Below, piece after piece: positions 37,381 through 49,423 of a stretch of DNA of 64,000 bases. The translations under genes and the position numbers were made by a program. Under the pieces are notes generated by a model. That model was not told the DNA's origin, searched no databases, and saw nothing but the letters and a program-made list of their open reading frames with translations. The DNA is from Branchiostoma belcheri. Lineage: Eukaryota > Chordata > Leptocardii > Amphioxiformes > Branchiostomatidae. Every line of letters starts with the position of its first letter. Position 1 is the stretch's first letter. Location of the stretch: the NCBI RefSeq assembly GCF_001625305.1, contig NW_017803943.1, positions 1,182,862 to 1,246,861 on the forward strand. Direction: 5' to 3'.

Positions 37381-40300
37381 ACATACACACAGATACACAC
37401 ACACACACACACACACAGAAAGAGATAGAGAGGAAGGGAGAGAGAGAGAGAGAGAGAAGGAAAGAGAAACATAATGTACCATGCACATATAGCATTTACA
37501 ATTGTATATGAGGTACTGATACTTGCTACAAATATCTCTTTTAGAAAGAAGAAGGCGACCAAGAAGGCTGACCTTTCCAAGCGAACAGGAACAGTCAACA
37601 AAGCGATAGAAATGGCACCAGTTGATTACGACAACATCAATGACGCCAACATCAATGACAACAACATTGAGGATGCTGACAACGATAATGTGGACAACGA
37701 TAACGCAGTGTACGACAACGTACCGCCGGCGCCATGTATGTTAAAAATGAATTATTTATAATGTACTAGGGAAATAGAATTGTTACTTTAAATTGCGTGA
37801 TGTAACATTTAAAAAAAATTGAAATATCTTAATTGAAAAAATCTTTTCACATTGGTCAGCAAGCTTCCTCCACTCCATTCGATCTTTTGCCAGAGTCTCA
37901 GCATCCGCCAGTAGCACCCCTCTATTTTCCAGGTCTTTTTACAAAGTGCGTTGCCATGTCACCACCATAATGCCATATACCAGAATGTAAGCAAACATGG
38001 ATTACAGCATAATGCAGCTTAAAGAATCTTTCTTCTGCCACAATATCCACTGTCTCTTAACTAACGCGAAGAGATGCGAAATACTAATTTTTCTTCAACA
38101 CCTTTGTCCAGTAACCGACTTCAGCACGCCCATCCCTGCGAGTCGACTGGAGGAGGTTTACGACCACAGACACATGAACGACAACCAAGTATTTAATGAG
38201 GAATATGAGGTATCGTACAACCTCATTTTTTGTGGGGTCGTGTGGCGCAACGGCATCGTGTTCGACTCTGAACAAAGAGGTCCCGGGTTCGAGTCCTGAC
38301 ATGCCACCGATCTTGTGCCCTTGGGAAAGGCGCTTTACACGACTTTCCCCACTAGACTCAAGTGAAAATGAGTATTGTCTGTCCAGTATAAGTTTCTATG
38401 TGTGGGACTGAACACCAGCAACAGCTGACTGTGTCCTACGTGCATTGCACTGTTTCAGTTTCAATAAATCAAAATCAAAACCTCATTTTGCCGTACAAAT
38501 GTGTTGACCAAAAATATTTGCTAATTTGATGGCGTTTCAGAACCCCGTGACTTGAAAAATGTTCAGACATTTACCTGTAATATTTTCCTCTCTCCAAGTC
38601 CATCCCGGAGGAGGTGTCTAACTCCCATGACGCGCACATCCGGCCGGAGAACGGGAACAAAAACCGCTTCAAGAACATCTTCACCTGTGAGTATAATGTT
38701 GATTTCTTCCGGTAAACTATTGGCTATAAGTACACCACATATGCATTGCTGATTGTGATATTTGTCTATTTGTGTACCGGTATGATACATATGATTCATG
38801 CAACTGCCTTACTCCACAGATGACCATTCTAGGGTGGTTCTGACTACCTTGGAGGGCCAACCAGGCTCTGACTTTATTAATGCCAACTACATCGACGTAG
38901 GTCTTATTGGTTTCTTTCATTTTGTCGTTCATTTGTACATATCAGAAACAGTAGATTTGGTCTTGGTGACCACGAAGACATGAAAATCGCATGAGTTGAA
39001 AAATCTGTAATAAGCCACCTTAAATACTCTCTCTAGACAATGTTTTACGACTAACAGCTAAACTTATTTCACTTTAAAGGGCTACAACCACCCGAATATG
39101 TTCATTGCTGCACAAGGTAAATTTTCTGTAAATCTATATCTGAACTCTTTGTAAAATATTCTTTATAATACATGTATCTAATAAATGATACTAGTATCTA
39201 TATTTGATACGTGGTGGTGTTGATATACGTGACAAAGACGTGGATATCCTTTAAGAATATGGACTTTATATATACATCCACTGATATATGAAGCTGTTGA
39301 ATCTATCACAAAGGCCCTTTGCCCAGTACCATCAACGACTTCTGGAAGATGATTTGGGAGCAGGACACGGCAACTATCGTCATGGTCACCAACCTGAAGG
39401 AGAGGAACAAGGTAGGGACACACCGTCATTGTAATATATTAATGTACAGTCAAGTGATTATGAATATTGATAATGGTCGTGTTGCATGATAACATTTCGT
39501 GAACCTCAAGCTATGCTCTTCTCTTCGGATGCTGCACTTATGTTGCTGAGAAGTTTGTATGATGATATAGCATACTTTGTGATGCATTTTTATCATCAGA
39601 ATTAAATTGGAAAGCTCTGGTGGTATAAGTTTAGTTCCAAGCGGATGTACAAGACAATGAACACCATGTGTTGTTGGAATACATTGTGTAACAATGGCAG
39701 GACAGAGTTTGAGGGGCTGGTCACCACGTATATAAATGTGTTAACATTATGAAAATGTTACCTTTCTGACTGAGTCTATTCTCCTGTAAACAGTCGAAGT
39801 GTGCCCAGTACTGGCCAACTAAGGACAGCATGGACTATGGCAACATCCGGGTCACTTTGGAGGAAACGACGACCCTGGTGGATTACGTCATCCGGACCTT
39901 CGACATACAGAAGGTGACAAGGATCTGAGTCGTCAAAGTCAATGTTAAGATAGCGACAATCAGTTTATAATTTTACAATATAATTTTGATCATGAAACTG
40001 TAATTAAATGTGCATGTTTTCATCACGTATTTTTAGACTACTGTTCTTTGTATTCAAGAATTCAACTACATGTAGTAAAAAGATTGCATTCCTTATCGGT
40101 GTCACAAATGACTGTATCATGCATAACCTTTTGCAGTGCAGGACCGTGCTAATATATCATTTTAGGCCGGCAATCTCTCTAAAACTGTAAAGATCCTCTC
40201 CAAAGCAGGGTATCAATGGTAACAGGGTGTAGGGCCACATAACTAATTAACCTAGTACATTCGGTCGCACACCTAGATGCTTATATTGTGGATTTGTCTA

Positions 40301-41146
40301 ACGGTCAACCCTATGTTGCCTTCAGGACGAGGAGCCGGCCCGTACGGTGACTCAGTTCCACTTCATCAGCTGGCCGGACTTCGGCGTGCCGCAGAGCCCC
40401 CTGGGAATGATGAAGTTCATCCGGCGGGCCAAGACCAGCGACCCTCCCGGCCGGGGGCCGATCGTCGTGCACTGCAGGTGCGTTTTTTTTATCTCAAAGT
40501 TTGTACATATCGGGGCATGTTTGTGTCTGTATGTTTTTTCCTGTGTTCGTAGCTATTTGCATGCAGTAGAATGACAGCAAGAGGGAAGATTGACCCTAAG
40601 GTCAAGTTGGCAGTCAATATGGTCTACCTCAGGCTGGGAGGAAGTGAGTCCACCTACACAGTAACTGGGGTATACCCACTTAAGACTTGTCACAACAAGC
40701 TCTCAATATGCAAGTTTTCTGTCCGTCGAAAGTACTCAAACCACCTCTTTAATTGTGCCAATAAATTCACAAATTTAAAACTCTAAATCTCCGACTTCTT
40801 TCCTATGATGAAAGGGAGATTCACCACGAATCCTGATTATTTTGCTGAGTTTTGGTTGCTAGGAATATGTATCATATACTTTAAAAAATAGTGTTTTGAT
40901 TGCATCCATTGTCTGACTTCAGTGCTGGAGTCGGGCGTTCGGGAACCTTCATCGCCATAGAGGCCATGCAGGAGATGATGGCGGCGGAGGGGAGGGTGGA
41001 CGTGCACGGCTTCATCGGGCAGATGCGACACAACCGCCACTCCATGGTTCAGACTGTGGTACGGGGGCGATTTCGTACATTTCTGGCCAGGCATTCTTCA
41101 TACATAGACACCTACCTACCTACTTACCTACCTACCTACCTACATA

Positions 41147-41177
<31 letters not shown>

Positions 41178-44100
41178 CATTAATACATACATACATACAT
41201 ACATACGTACATAAATACACACACACAGACACAGAAACACACACGCACACACACACACACAAAGACATACAAACACGCACATTGCGAACGCACTTTACAC
41301 ACACGTACACGAACACAAATGGTCTGAAATCAAAGAATTAACTGGAAACAGAATTCTGCCTGTCTTTTATCCATATGAAAATACTCGAACTTCTAGTTCA
41401 ACTTAGAACATGTAGAGGATGGTGTATTTCAGTTGCTGACACAGTGTTACGTTACGATATTTTCCACTATTTTCGCATATTTTAAGTATTTTTCTATCCC
41501 AATACAGGAGCAGTACGAGTTTATCTATCGCGCCCTGCTGGAGCAGCAGCTGTACGGAGACACGGAGGTGGAGGTGGCGAACATCCACAGGCACATGCAC
41601 AAACTCAAGGCGCCTTCTGCCAACCCCAACCAGCTGGGATACGAGGCAGAGTTCAAGGTATGCATGTCCCTGTGACTCATTTTTAACGATATGACCACTT
41701 GTATGCACTGAGCTTAAGGTACTAGGTAGGTACAACAGTTTTGTTGATACGCCTGAAGATGGTGGTGGATGTTAGTTTAGAGAGCTTGTGGATGTTGTGC
41801 ATCTTGTTACACATTGATGTTTTATCCCATGTCGTTATTTAGAAGCTAACCAGGATCGCGGTTGACCAAGACAACATGAAGTCTGCGAACAAGCAGGAGA
41901 ACAAGACGAAGAACAGGCTGGTCTCCATCGTTCCCTGTGAGTGATTAAAGTATACACATATTATATAACGTCATATATGTGGTACAGATTATTCAGATTG
42001 GAACTAATTTAGCTATTTGGCTAATTATAGCTGCCTAAAGGCAATAACCAAACGTAACGTCTGAAATGCAGTCTTGTATATTGAGATACGGTGTAATTTT
42101 AACGGGGTGGGATCTTTAAGTGAAACCAAATAGTTGAATATTCGTAATGTCCTGCTTTTTTGTTATTCCATTCCAATGAAGACGACACCTCCCGTGTGTT
42201 CCTGCCCAAAATCACCGGGGTCAGCGGGTCCGACTATATCAACGCCTCCTTCATTGACGTAAGTAGCTACTAATTTTCTTTGGTAATGTATGTCTTAACT
42301 AACAGCTACCTAGATAACGATTTCATTTTCTTCAAATATTTGTATAAAAACAACCCCCTGTCTACACGAGTTAAATGTAACATATGCACTGATTTGCCTC
42401 AGGGTAAAGTTAACAAATGTTGCGTACATTTTGTCTACGAACAGGGTTATCGTCAGAGAGACGGGTTCATCGCTACCCAAGGTCCGCTCCCGAACACCGT
42501 GGAAACATTCTGGCGGATGATCTGGCACTGGGAGTCTTACTCTATCGTCATGCTGACAGAACTGGAGGAGAATGGAAGGGTAAGCCGCCACAGCAAGCAA
42601 ATAAAAACTAGTCTGGAGTCATTCCTCAAGCTAACCGACATCTATCACACTTCAGTCGTCCCTCAGTAAGACATCTGGAGCCGCATAGTTCCGTTTAAGG
42701 TTTAAAACTTCTATTCAGAGTCACATTGAGGAATGGAAGGGTAAGGCCACTACAATTTAATTTCTGGATGGCATCGCCTGCAGCACAAATGTAATACTTT
42801 ATCGGACCGCTAAAGGATAATATTTGTTATCTGTCTATTTGGCCAATTTCTACTCTTTTCAGCAGCTCTTGAAGCCTGGTAGAGGTGGCAATTCATTCTT
42901 CACAGTTCTCTGTTGTAGATAAAGAATAAGATAAAGAAACTGCAGACTTTCTGTATTGGCGATTTTACTAAACCGATCGCTGATCTGTGGCACACAGGAG
43001 AAAAGCGCCAAGTACTGGCCTGAGGACGGGCAGACGTACGGGAAGGTCCGGGTGGAACTGAAGAACACGGAGGAGAACGAGGGCTACACTCTCCGGACAT
43101 TTCTCGTCTCTAACACAGACAAACAGGTAAGGTAACCAATCCTACATGTCCATTTTCTAGGTTCATATGTCACTTAAAATGCACTACAGGAAAAAGTCTG
43201 TCTAAGCCATTTTGTTACTTCTACTCTCACGATTACTCTTCGATGTATTCTGGTTTGTGAATAAGCACAGATCAGCATCTAACGTACTTCTTAATGTTTT
43301 TTCCTACATTTTTTATCAGTACGTATAGTTATGTACATGCGTTAAGTATTTTAGCTTACTTTTCAACTTATTTCAACTTACCTATTAGCAACAGAATAAC
43401 TCACACCAAATGCACACGTTTTCGTATCTTCACTCATCTTCATCTAGGAGTCACCACGTCGAGAGATCCAGCAGTTCCACTTCCACGACTGGTCTGCCAC
43501 CGGCGTGCCGCGTAACGCCAGCCGGGTGTTGGACCTGATCGGGCAGGTGCAGAAACAGCAGATGAAGTCGGGAAACGGACCGATCACCGTGCACTGCAGG
43601 TGAACACTGACAGCGATGTTACATATTGCAACCATATGTACCACCAAAGCCTGGGTGCCATCCTGGTTAATTTGCCGGGGCTTCTCTACTGTATCCATCA
43701 CTTTTGTGGAGATGCAATGTAGGAAACAAATCAATAGGTGTGCATTATTTGAATGTGCGCTTTCTGCAAACTATCACAAATATTTAAAAAAAATGTCCTA
43801 CCTCCTTGCAAATATTAATCCTGCCATGCCACCGATCTTGTGCCCTTGGGAAAGGCACCTTACACGACTTTCTTCACTTCGCTGAGGTAAAATTGAGTAT
43901 TGTATTGTCCCCTGTGTTGGTGGCGGCATTAATATAAGTTGATAAAACTTGAGTGCGCCGTCACCACGTCTTGAGATTACATGTTGGAATATGAAAAAAA
44001 ATCAATCCTCTCGTATTTTTGTGCAGTAACGGTGCAGGCCGCACGGGGGCGTTCATCGCCCTGAACACAGTCCTGGAGCGGGTGAAAGCTGAGGGGATTT

Positions 44101-44784
44101 GTGACCTGTTCCAGACCGTCAAGTCCATGCGGTACAGCCGGCCCCACATGGTGCAGACTGCCGTAAGTTGAAGCAATTTGTACCGTGGCCGACACGTACA
44201 ACGTATTGTACCAATGAAGTAGAACATTCAGGGATTCTTACCATGTAAATTAGGGCCAGAAAGTAACTTCTACTAACTGTGTAGACAAATGTTGATTACT
44301 TAATGACCCTAATACACGTGGTACAAAACAAGGTAAGACTCCATGGATGTTATACTTCAACAGTGTTACAATATGTTGTACTTGTGTGCTACTGGAACTT
44401 TGAAATTTTGTATTCGTGTTTTAAAACCATGCATCATAATCGTACGTTGAAATATGCAATCATATGTGCAATGGCACACTGCCTGAATCTAATAAAAGTA
44501 ATAATAATTGTTTCAAAATAGTGTGAGGTAAATATATCATTTCTAAACTTGCTGCACTAGGTTGCAACGTTTCTAACGTTTTTAACTATAACATACACCA
44601 CAAATTGCTATCATGGAAGAAATTTATGAGTTTAAAGCCTAGACATTATCAGGCCATTGTGTTTCACCAGTTATTAAAGGAAATATTTTCTTCTATCTGA
44701 ATTCCCTAGGAACAATACCTGTTCTGTTACAAGGCTGTGATGGAGTATCTGGATAGCTTTGACGACTACGCCAATTTCCAGTGA
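26673..44784 (+). CDS. Receptor A: MAM/EGF/CCP/FN3 receptor-type tyrosine phosphatase
   Basis: 37 exons, 1639 residues. Signal exon: 26673-26727. MAM1: 28235-28381, 28662-28808, 29237-29452. EGF1: 29594-29722. MAM2: 30871-31017, 31318-31461, 31850-32065. EGF2-4: 32183-32311, 32431-32559, 32951-33076. CCP1-3: 33684-33854, 33981-34151, 34278-34448. FN3 and membrane-proximal region: 34806-35090, 35469-35574, 35844-35984, 36189-36387 (furin-like GRKRRAL), 36670-36712. TM: 36877-36979 or alternative 37041-37143. Juxtamembrane: 37545-37735 (YDNI, YDNV). D1: 38112-38209, 38599-38686, 38820-38896, 39080-39116, 39314-39411, 39794-39913, 40326-40477, 40923-41058, with WPDFGVP and [10 protein letters not shown], so catalytically competent. 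D2: 41508-41657, 41843-41936, 42182-42258, 42445-42579, 42998-43126, 43448-43599, 44027-44162, 44710-44784, with [10 protein letters not shown] but WSATGVP in the WPD loop, so probably inactive. It should dephosphorylate phosphotyrosine at the plasma membrane; the ligand is unknown. Confidence 0.92.
27600..27765. repeat. TTCGCGG-rich dispersed repeat remnant
   Basis: In the first intron of receptor A, the motif (T/A)TCGCGG recurs about five times at irregular spacing. It looks like a decayed mobile element or satellite; no coding content is seen. Confidence 0.35.
27978..28251 (+). repeat. 38-bp splice-acceptor minisatellite 1 (receptor A, MAM1)
   Basis: CAG acceptors end at 28006, 28044, 28082, 28120, 28158, 28196 and 28234, exactly 38 bp apart; the last is the MAM1 exon acceptor. 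Each unit carries CTTTACT (branch-site-like), TGTTCCCCACAG, and the exon-derived CTCCCTACAGTCCCTGT. The duplication unit therefore straddles the intron-exon boundary. Confidence 0.95.
29792..30887 (+). repeat. 38-bp splice-acceptor minisatellite 2 (receptor A, MAM2)
   Basis: I count 29 acceptor positions between 29817 and 30870, spaced 38 bp except for one 28-bp, one 33-bp and one 42-bp unit. Two have lost the AG (CAGAG-type shift at 30187, CAT at 30301). The last, at 30870, is the MAM2 exon acceptor. The unit is the same as in array 1, and variants such as GATTCCTAC at several adjacent copies show local homogenisation. Confidence 0.95.
32624..32880 (+). mobile_element. tRNA-derived SINE, full-length
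   Basis: GTGGGGTCGTGTGGCACAGC (A box TGGCACAGCGG) is followed by B box GGGTTCGAGTCC, then a tRNA-unrelated body (CTTGTGCCCTTGGGAAAGGC) and an A-rich end. It lies in the EGF3-EGF4 intron of receptor A. Confidence 0.85.
36877..37143 (+). other. Duplicated transmembrane exon pair (A and B) of receptor A
   Basis: Exons 36877-36979 and 37041-37143 are both 103 bp and near-identical over the part encoding [19 protein letters not shown]. Both end in TGCCG|GTGAGTTACATCC, start in phase 1 and end in phase 2. Each alone is in frame with the flanking exons. Used together, the second exon is read as RVTAE and then a stop. The second copy has a CA-rich, pyrimidine-poor acceptor region (ACACGCAG). Confidence 0.8.
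37164..37420. repeat. (CA)n-rich microsatellite tract
   Basis: About 250 bp of CA repeats with ACAT, ACAG and ACTC interruptions, ending in a GAGA run, directly after the second transmembrane exon. Confidence 0.95.
37857..37965 (-). mobile_element. LINE C-terminal remnant
   Basis: On the minus strand a short stretch reads [18 protein letters not shown], matching the DRxxWRxL motif near the C-terminus of many non-LTR polymerase proteins. It is frame-shifted and decayed, in an intron of receptor A. Confidence 0.35.
38231..38482 (+). mobile_element. tRNA-derived SINE, second copy
   Basis: Same family as the copy at 32624: GTGGGGTCGTGTGGCGCAAC, B box GGGTTCGAGTCC, CTTGTGCCCTTGGGAAAGGC, ending in AATAAATCAAAATCAAAA. 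It lies in the first D1 intron of receptor A. Confidence 0.85.
41100..41300. repeat. (CTAC)n / (CATA)n / (CA)n compound microsatellite
   Basis: Adjacent CTAC, CATA and CA runs in the intron joining D1 to the D1-D2 linker of receptor A. Confidence 0.9.
43823..44010 (+). mobile_element. SINE, 5'-truncated copy
   Basis: It starts inside the SINE body (CCGATCTTGTGCCCTTGGGA) and continues to the ACATGTTGGAATATGAAAAA end. It lies in the intron that splits the D2 P-loop of receptor A. Confidence 0.75.
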
Positions 44785-45181
44785 TCTGCGCCAGCAACAA
44801 ACTACAAAAACAGCCATACATGTACACAATACTAGTGACCTAAACATCAAGGCAACGTTTAGTTGAAGAAGCCTTTTATTATTATTTCGTGGGCAGAAAT
44901 AGCTAGGATCGTTATTGGTCCCCACTGACACGCGCTGCTTATTCTGATAACTGATATGCAAATGCTGCAATATTATATACATGTATTTATAAGGCAATAA
45001 TACATATATGATATGATATGATATGATATGATATGTAAGTGGTACAAGGGTTAAGAGTTACAAGTTTGTTGACTGAGGGAAGGGTGGAGTCTGATCCATA
45101 AGGCCGCACCAAGTAATTTTTATAGATGACGTCCTCTGGAGACCCTAAATCTAATGCAAGAGCGTGAAAACCTTGTTAAGC

Positions 45182-45295
45182 AATAAATTGTACCTGATAT
45201 TGTGGTAGCCTGGCCTGGCAGGCACCCGGGCTTTTCCGTAAACCCCGTTACTTTTTCTTAATCCTCAGAAAATGTATGTGACTTGATGAAATAAA
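45182..45295 (+). promoter_or_regulatory. Polyadenylation signals of receptor A
   Basis: AATAAA occurs at 45182-45187 and again at 45290-45295, 400-510 bp after the stop codon of receptor A. Confidence 0.5.
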
Positions 45296-45937
45296 GATCT
45301 TGCTGATATACAGGCTTCAGTGTACTACATACTGTATATATGTACTAAAATACATCAATCCCTCGCTTTTCCATGGGTGTACTGTTGTGTCAAACAAAGC
45401 GTCTAGTACAGTAGCCACTGCTGCAATACTTAATACATGGAACTGATGGTGAGTTCAGCACCAAGGAGAGGTCCACACTGGTAATGTACATTAACAAATG
45501 GAGGGGGGCATCCACAAGATTGGGGATATGAACACTTGCTGTGGTAGAAGGTATCCTAATCATTGGGTTTGACACAGTAAACAAGTCTAAAATTCGGCGA
45601 CGAGAATAATTAAATTTGATTTGTGGCGGAATGGTGATGGTTTATTATCAAGAGCAATAATGATTATTATCGTTCGCACCCCTATGTAATTATCAAACAT
45701 GGTATGGTCCGTTCGAACAGCTGTGTGCCGCGCGTTGTCGTGTGGCGTGGTGTGCGTGAATTCTCTCCAACTTTTGCGGTAAATTTCGGCTTTTTGCCCG
45801 CAAATTATCCGTCTAAAGTGTACAATATATCGTCTGGGCGTTTCCATGTCGGATGTATACCGTTCTTTGGATGTTTGAGGGAGAAAACTGTCTCGTATTT
45901 CCTGGCGCTGGCGGGCGGAGTTTGGAGACTGGGGAAA

Positions 45938-47706
45938 ATGGCGACTACCATGGCGGCGTGGCGTGGTGCTGAAAAAGACTCGAGCTCGTTCTTGCGAGGT
46001 AAGGCAACAAATTAACAAATTAGCTTGAATGTACATGTTTGTACTTCCAACAAACCTGTAGCAACAGACCACGTTATGATTCGTTATGTTATTACCGTTA
46101 TACTTAGTAGAAATTTACGTTTTGTGGAATATGTGGGCCATTTTGTACTCGAGTATTTTTAATAGGGAGGTTGTTTTCATGACTATCGTGGTTTGGAGGA
46201 GTGGCATTGAAAAAAGCTAGGAGAAATTTTCGCTGCTAAAACTGTTACAAACACGTTGTTGGAAATTTCCACAGTTTGAGAACACCTTTTGGAAAGACTA
46301 TCCTTAAAACTTTAAATGATTTACAGCTCCTATGACTCAGCCCTGCAGTTAACAGGGCTTAAGTCATTGAAGGACAGAAGAGAGGACCTATGTCTCAAAT
46401 TTGCTACAAAACTGAACCCTGTTCTCCTACCTCCTAAGGTGGGTGAACTGTCAGGAAGACACACAAGGAACTCTGAGAAGCTAAAAACTACTAAATACAG
46501 GACCAACAGATACATGAACTCTCCATTACCATACCTTGTTCGCCTATTGAAGAATTCCTTCAAATAATGTCGTATTTCTTTAGCACAACGGCCCACTTTG
46601 TGATACCTAGTTATCTTTCACTACAGGTGACATTGATAATGATAGCACACGTGTTGTTTGTGAGTGCTGCGGAAATGTAACATTTATTCGAGTGATGAAC
46701 TGTAATTTGCCCATACAACTTTTCATTGTTGTTGTTGTTGTTGTTCATGTTTAATGTCTATTCCTCTGCTAGACATAGTCTCAGGGTGCCATTCTCAACT
46801 AGGTGCTTTGTTTGGGTATGTTCCCTCTGGTGCTTGTACTCTGGTGCTTTTCATAACTATGTTATGTTATGGTGGTCAACTAGGATGTTTTCAACAGTCT
46901 TTCCTTCAGTCCTGTTATTATCATGTATAATACTGTAAATGTTAGTATTTCATATAAGCATGTAATAGATTGTTTTGATGTTGAACTTTAAACTGTTATT
47001 TTTATGTAATTAGCGTGTAATGATATGGATATGCCAAAAATGTTAAGAAATCAAATTGGCAAGACACAATTTAGCCAACAGCTACAAGTTCTTGTTTGTT
47101 TTCACAAATAAACCATTTGATTAATTGATTGATTGATTGATATTTCAGTCCTGAAATAATTTTTCAGGACTGAAACAGGAAACACAACATTTTTCCCTTG
47201 GCCTGAGTGGTTTGAGTGTCAGGATTTGAAGCTGGTGCTTGGGAAGTCATGGGTTGAAACCCTGTTTCTTACACCAATTTATATCTGTTATTGATATATA
47301 ATTGTATGAGGCAGTCACTGTGGTTGCACTGATTTGATTTTGAGGATGAACTGTGCAATCTTGGTCCTTATTGTATCATTTTTAGTACTTTGTCTTTCTA
47401 TCCGATCTATGTGTGCTTTACTGGTCCCAGACCAACATTCCACCACGAGGCAAAAGACATTGATTAGGTATGAAGCAAAAAGTTTCCCTTGAGTACAATC
47501 GGGATTTTGATGTTGGGACTAAAGTTGAATGTGGTTTATATAAAGTTGTATGTTGTCTGACATAAATTCTTGCTTGGTCAATTGCTGTCTTCTATACACT
47601 TACTTTTGTTTCTCCCGTTTTCAAGATGTGCACTTGAAGCCTGGTCTGAGCAGAAGGAAGAACCAAACTTTTATGGACAGAGCTGTGTGAAAGAAGATGG
47701 GGAGGT
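45938..47706 (+). CDS. Possible short gene, two-exon candidate
   Basis: A GC-rich, TATA-less upstream region leads to AAAATGGCGACTACCATGGC (YY1-like start context), and the frame runs to a GTAAGG donor (45938-45999; MATTMAAWRGAEKDSSSFLR). A strong acceptor (TTTGTTTCTCCCGTTTTCAAG) at 47635 continues in phase as DVHLKPGLSRRKNQTFMDRA and then meets a stop. The total is only about 42 residues. It may be a genuine short transcript, a 5' fragment with an exon I missed, or non-coding. Family not recognised. Confidence 0.3.
46300..47142 (+). mobile_element. LINE 3' end fragment (second family)
   Basis: Frame 46316-46567 carries YDSALQLTGLKSLKDRREDL, CLKFATKL, TRNSEKL, KYRTNRYMNSPLPYLVRLLK and a stop. 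This matches the conserved C-terminus of jockey/CR1-type polyproteins (YxxALxxxGLxxLxxRRxxLC...RY..SPLPY..RLLN). An untranslated tail ends in a (TTGA)n run near 47140. The 5' part is missing. Confidence 0.75.
47196..47265 (+). mobile_element. tRNA-like SINE remnant
   Basis: GGCCTGAGTGGTTTGAGTGTC (A-box-like) and ATGGGTTGAAACCC (B-box-like) are spaced as in a tRNA-derived promoter but are otherwise degraded. Confidence 0.35.
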
Positions 47707-49423
47707 ATGAGTATGGTTTCTTTATTAACACGAAACAACACTGCACATGCCTTCAGGTGCACCCACTTACACACATTTCTCTCATTTGCCCAGTTCAGTC
47801 TGCAAGCCTTTTTTCCGTGAAGAGCCCTTTAACTTTTTAACTTTAACTGGCAACTTTAATCCCACATTAGGCGTCACTGAAAACTTCTTTGTATCGTGTA
47901 GTTGAAAATGCCAAATTGCCCCAAAATTGTCTCTCTTCTACCTCCACGCTTAAACCTTTTTTACACACTTCTCTGGACATGTGGTTGATTGAAAGAGTCT
48001 GCCAAAAAATCTGTTGATCAATTTCCCCACCAAAAAACCTACCTAATTAGTAATTGGCACCCTCACCTGGTTAATTAATTGGATTAAAGTTTTCCCGCCA
48101 AAAAACTTAACCTTGAACTTGTGCCCCCCTCCCCACTCTTCCTGCCCCCCTCCCCACACTTAACTTTTTCCACAACTACACACAGTATGCTAGTTACACT
48201 GTTCCAACACTTAGGACATGTAATATAAGTTCTCTGAGCAAGTAATCATCACACTTTATTGATCTTTTGTATCAGAGACCATGTAGATTTTCTTTTCCTT
48301 ACATTTTCATTATTATAATAATAGAAATGGTTTTTAAAAGGGTGGATCTGGATCATGATAAAGAGGTTATCAGGGAAAACAGTTTGATCACAAATGCTGT
48401 TGAAAATATATCCGATTTCTATACAGAACTAAACAACACATAATCATTACAAGTGCTCTCCTTATATAGGGAAATGTACTGTGTTTGTCATATTTGTAAT
48501 AAAGATTAGTCACAACGTTTTAGTTAGGAATGTGAACTCTTTTGGAAATCACAGCAAATAGCAGGGAGGGCCTAGCTGAGTTTCAACATGGGTTACAACA
48601 CTTTATGGTTTCAACAATGGTATTTAGAATGAAAAATTCAGAGGATCGCAAACATGCCCTTTGCCAACATCTTTCATTGTCATTCTAAAGAGTCTGCATG
48701 GGAGGTCCCGATCACACTTTGCACATTAAATCCTGCAATGAAGCAACTGCAATTTACAATTTTGTTCAGGCTGGTTTCACGTACATTACATTTGATATTA
48801 AATCAGAGTTGTTCGACTTTGAATTATGCAAAATTGAAATAGCAAGGTGCAGAATGCTGAAAAGCAATGACCACGTATTACGGTTCACTTGTACTGGCTG
48901 GACACCGTGTTTTATTACACAGATGATAGTTTAACGGTGAATAGATTCACCTGACTCTCCATGATACAAACCTAAAAAGGCTGATTATGCATTGCGGCAT
49001 TTTGAGGTCTTATCAAGACCTACCCACAATTACCAAATATCAAAACAATCTACATAAACCTTCTCGAAGCCTAATGAAAATATAATATCCCACAATGTAT
49101 GTATTTAGTTTTCAGCATCATCTACACGTGCCAGTGGGGACCCCTAGCGGTCTTAAGTTTTTCTGCCCCTGCTGGATGCGGTTTTTCATGCAATTGTAAT
49201 TTCAACCGTTTGGTGGTGTCTTTTACAGACCGTATGTAGGATGCACTTTCTTGTCGCAGTATGTCAGTTATCAGGGCTTTAAATACATTGTCAGCCTACT
49301 TGTTGTACCATTTGTTTAACAGCAAGAGAGTTCAACATCAAAATATATAAAGATATTAATATAGAAAACATTGAACTGACTTCCTCAATGGTTCTACGGC
49401 ATCTGAGGCTACTCAATGACCCA

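Larger units (their letters stand above)
44785..49423. other. Spacer between the convergent receptors A and B
   Basis: It holds the receptor A 3' end, an ATATG pentanucleotide run (about 45007-45040), a possible small gene start at 45938, a LINE 3' fragment (46300-47142) and a SINE remnant (47196-47265). The remainder has no recognisable coding sequence. The spacer shows no obvious PTP-domain debris for receptor B. Confidence 0.5.

Noticed and set aside
37077-37601. His/Thr and Cys/Val repeat proteins on both strands
   Set aside because: Translations of the CA microsatellite.
41100-41300. Regularly spaced repeats resembling a CRISPR array
   Set aside because: Simple CATA/CA microsatellite with no unique spacers, in an animal genome.
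48654-48934. Two overlapping short ORFs between receptors A and B
   Set aside because: No splice context, no family, codon use unremarkable.
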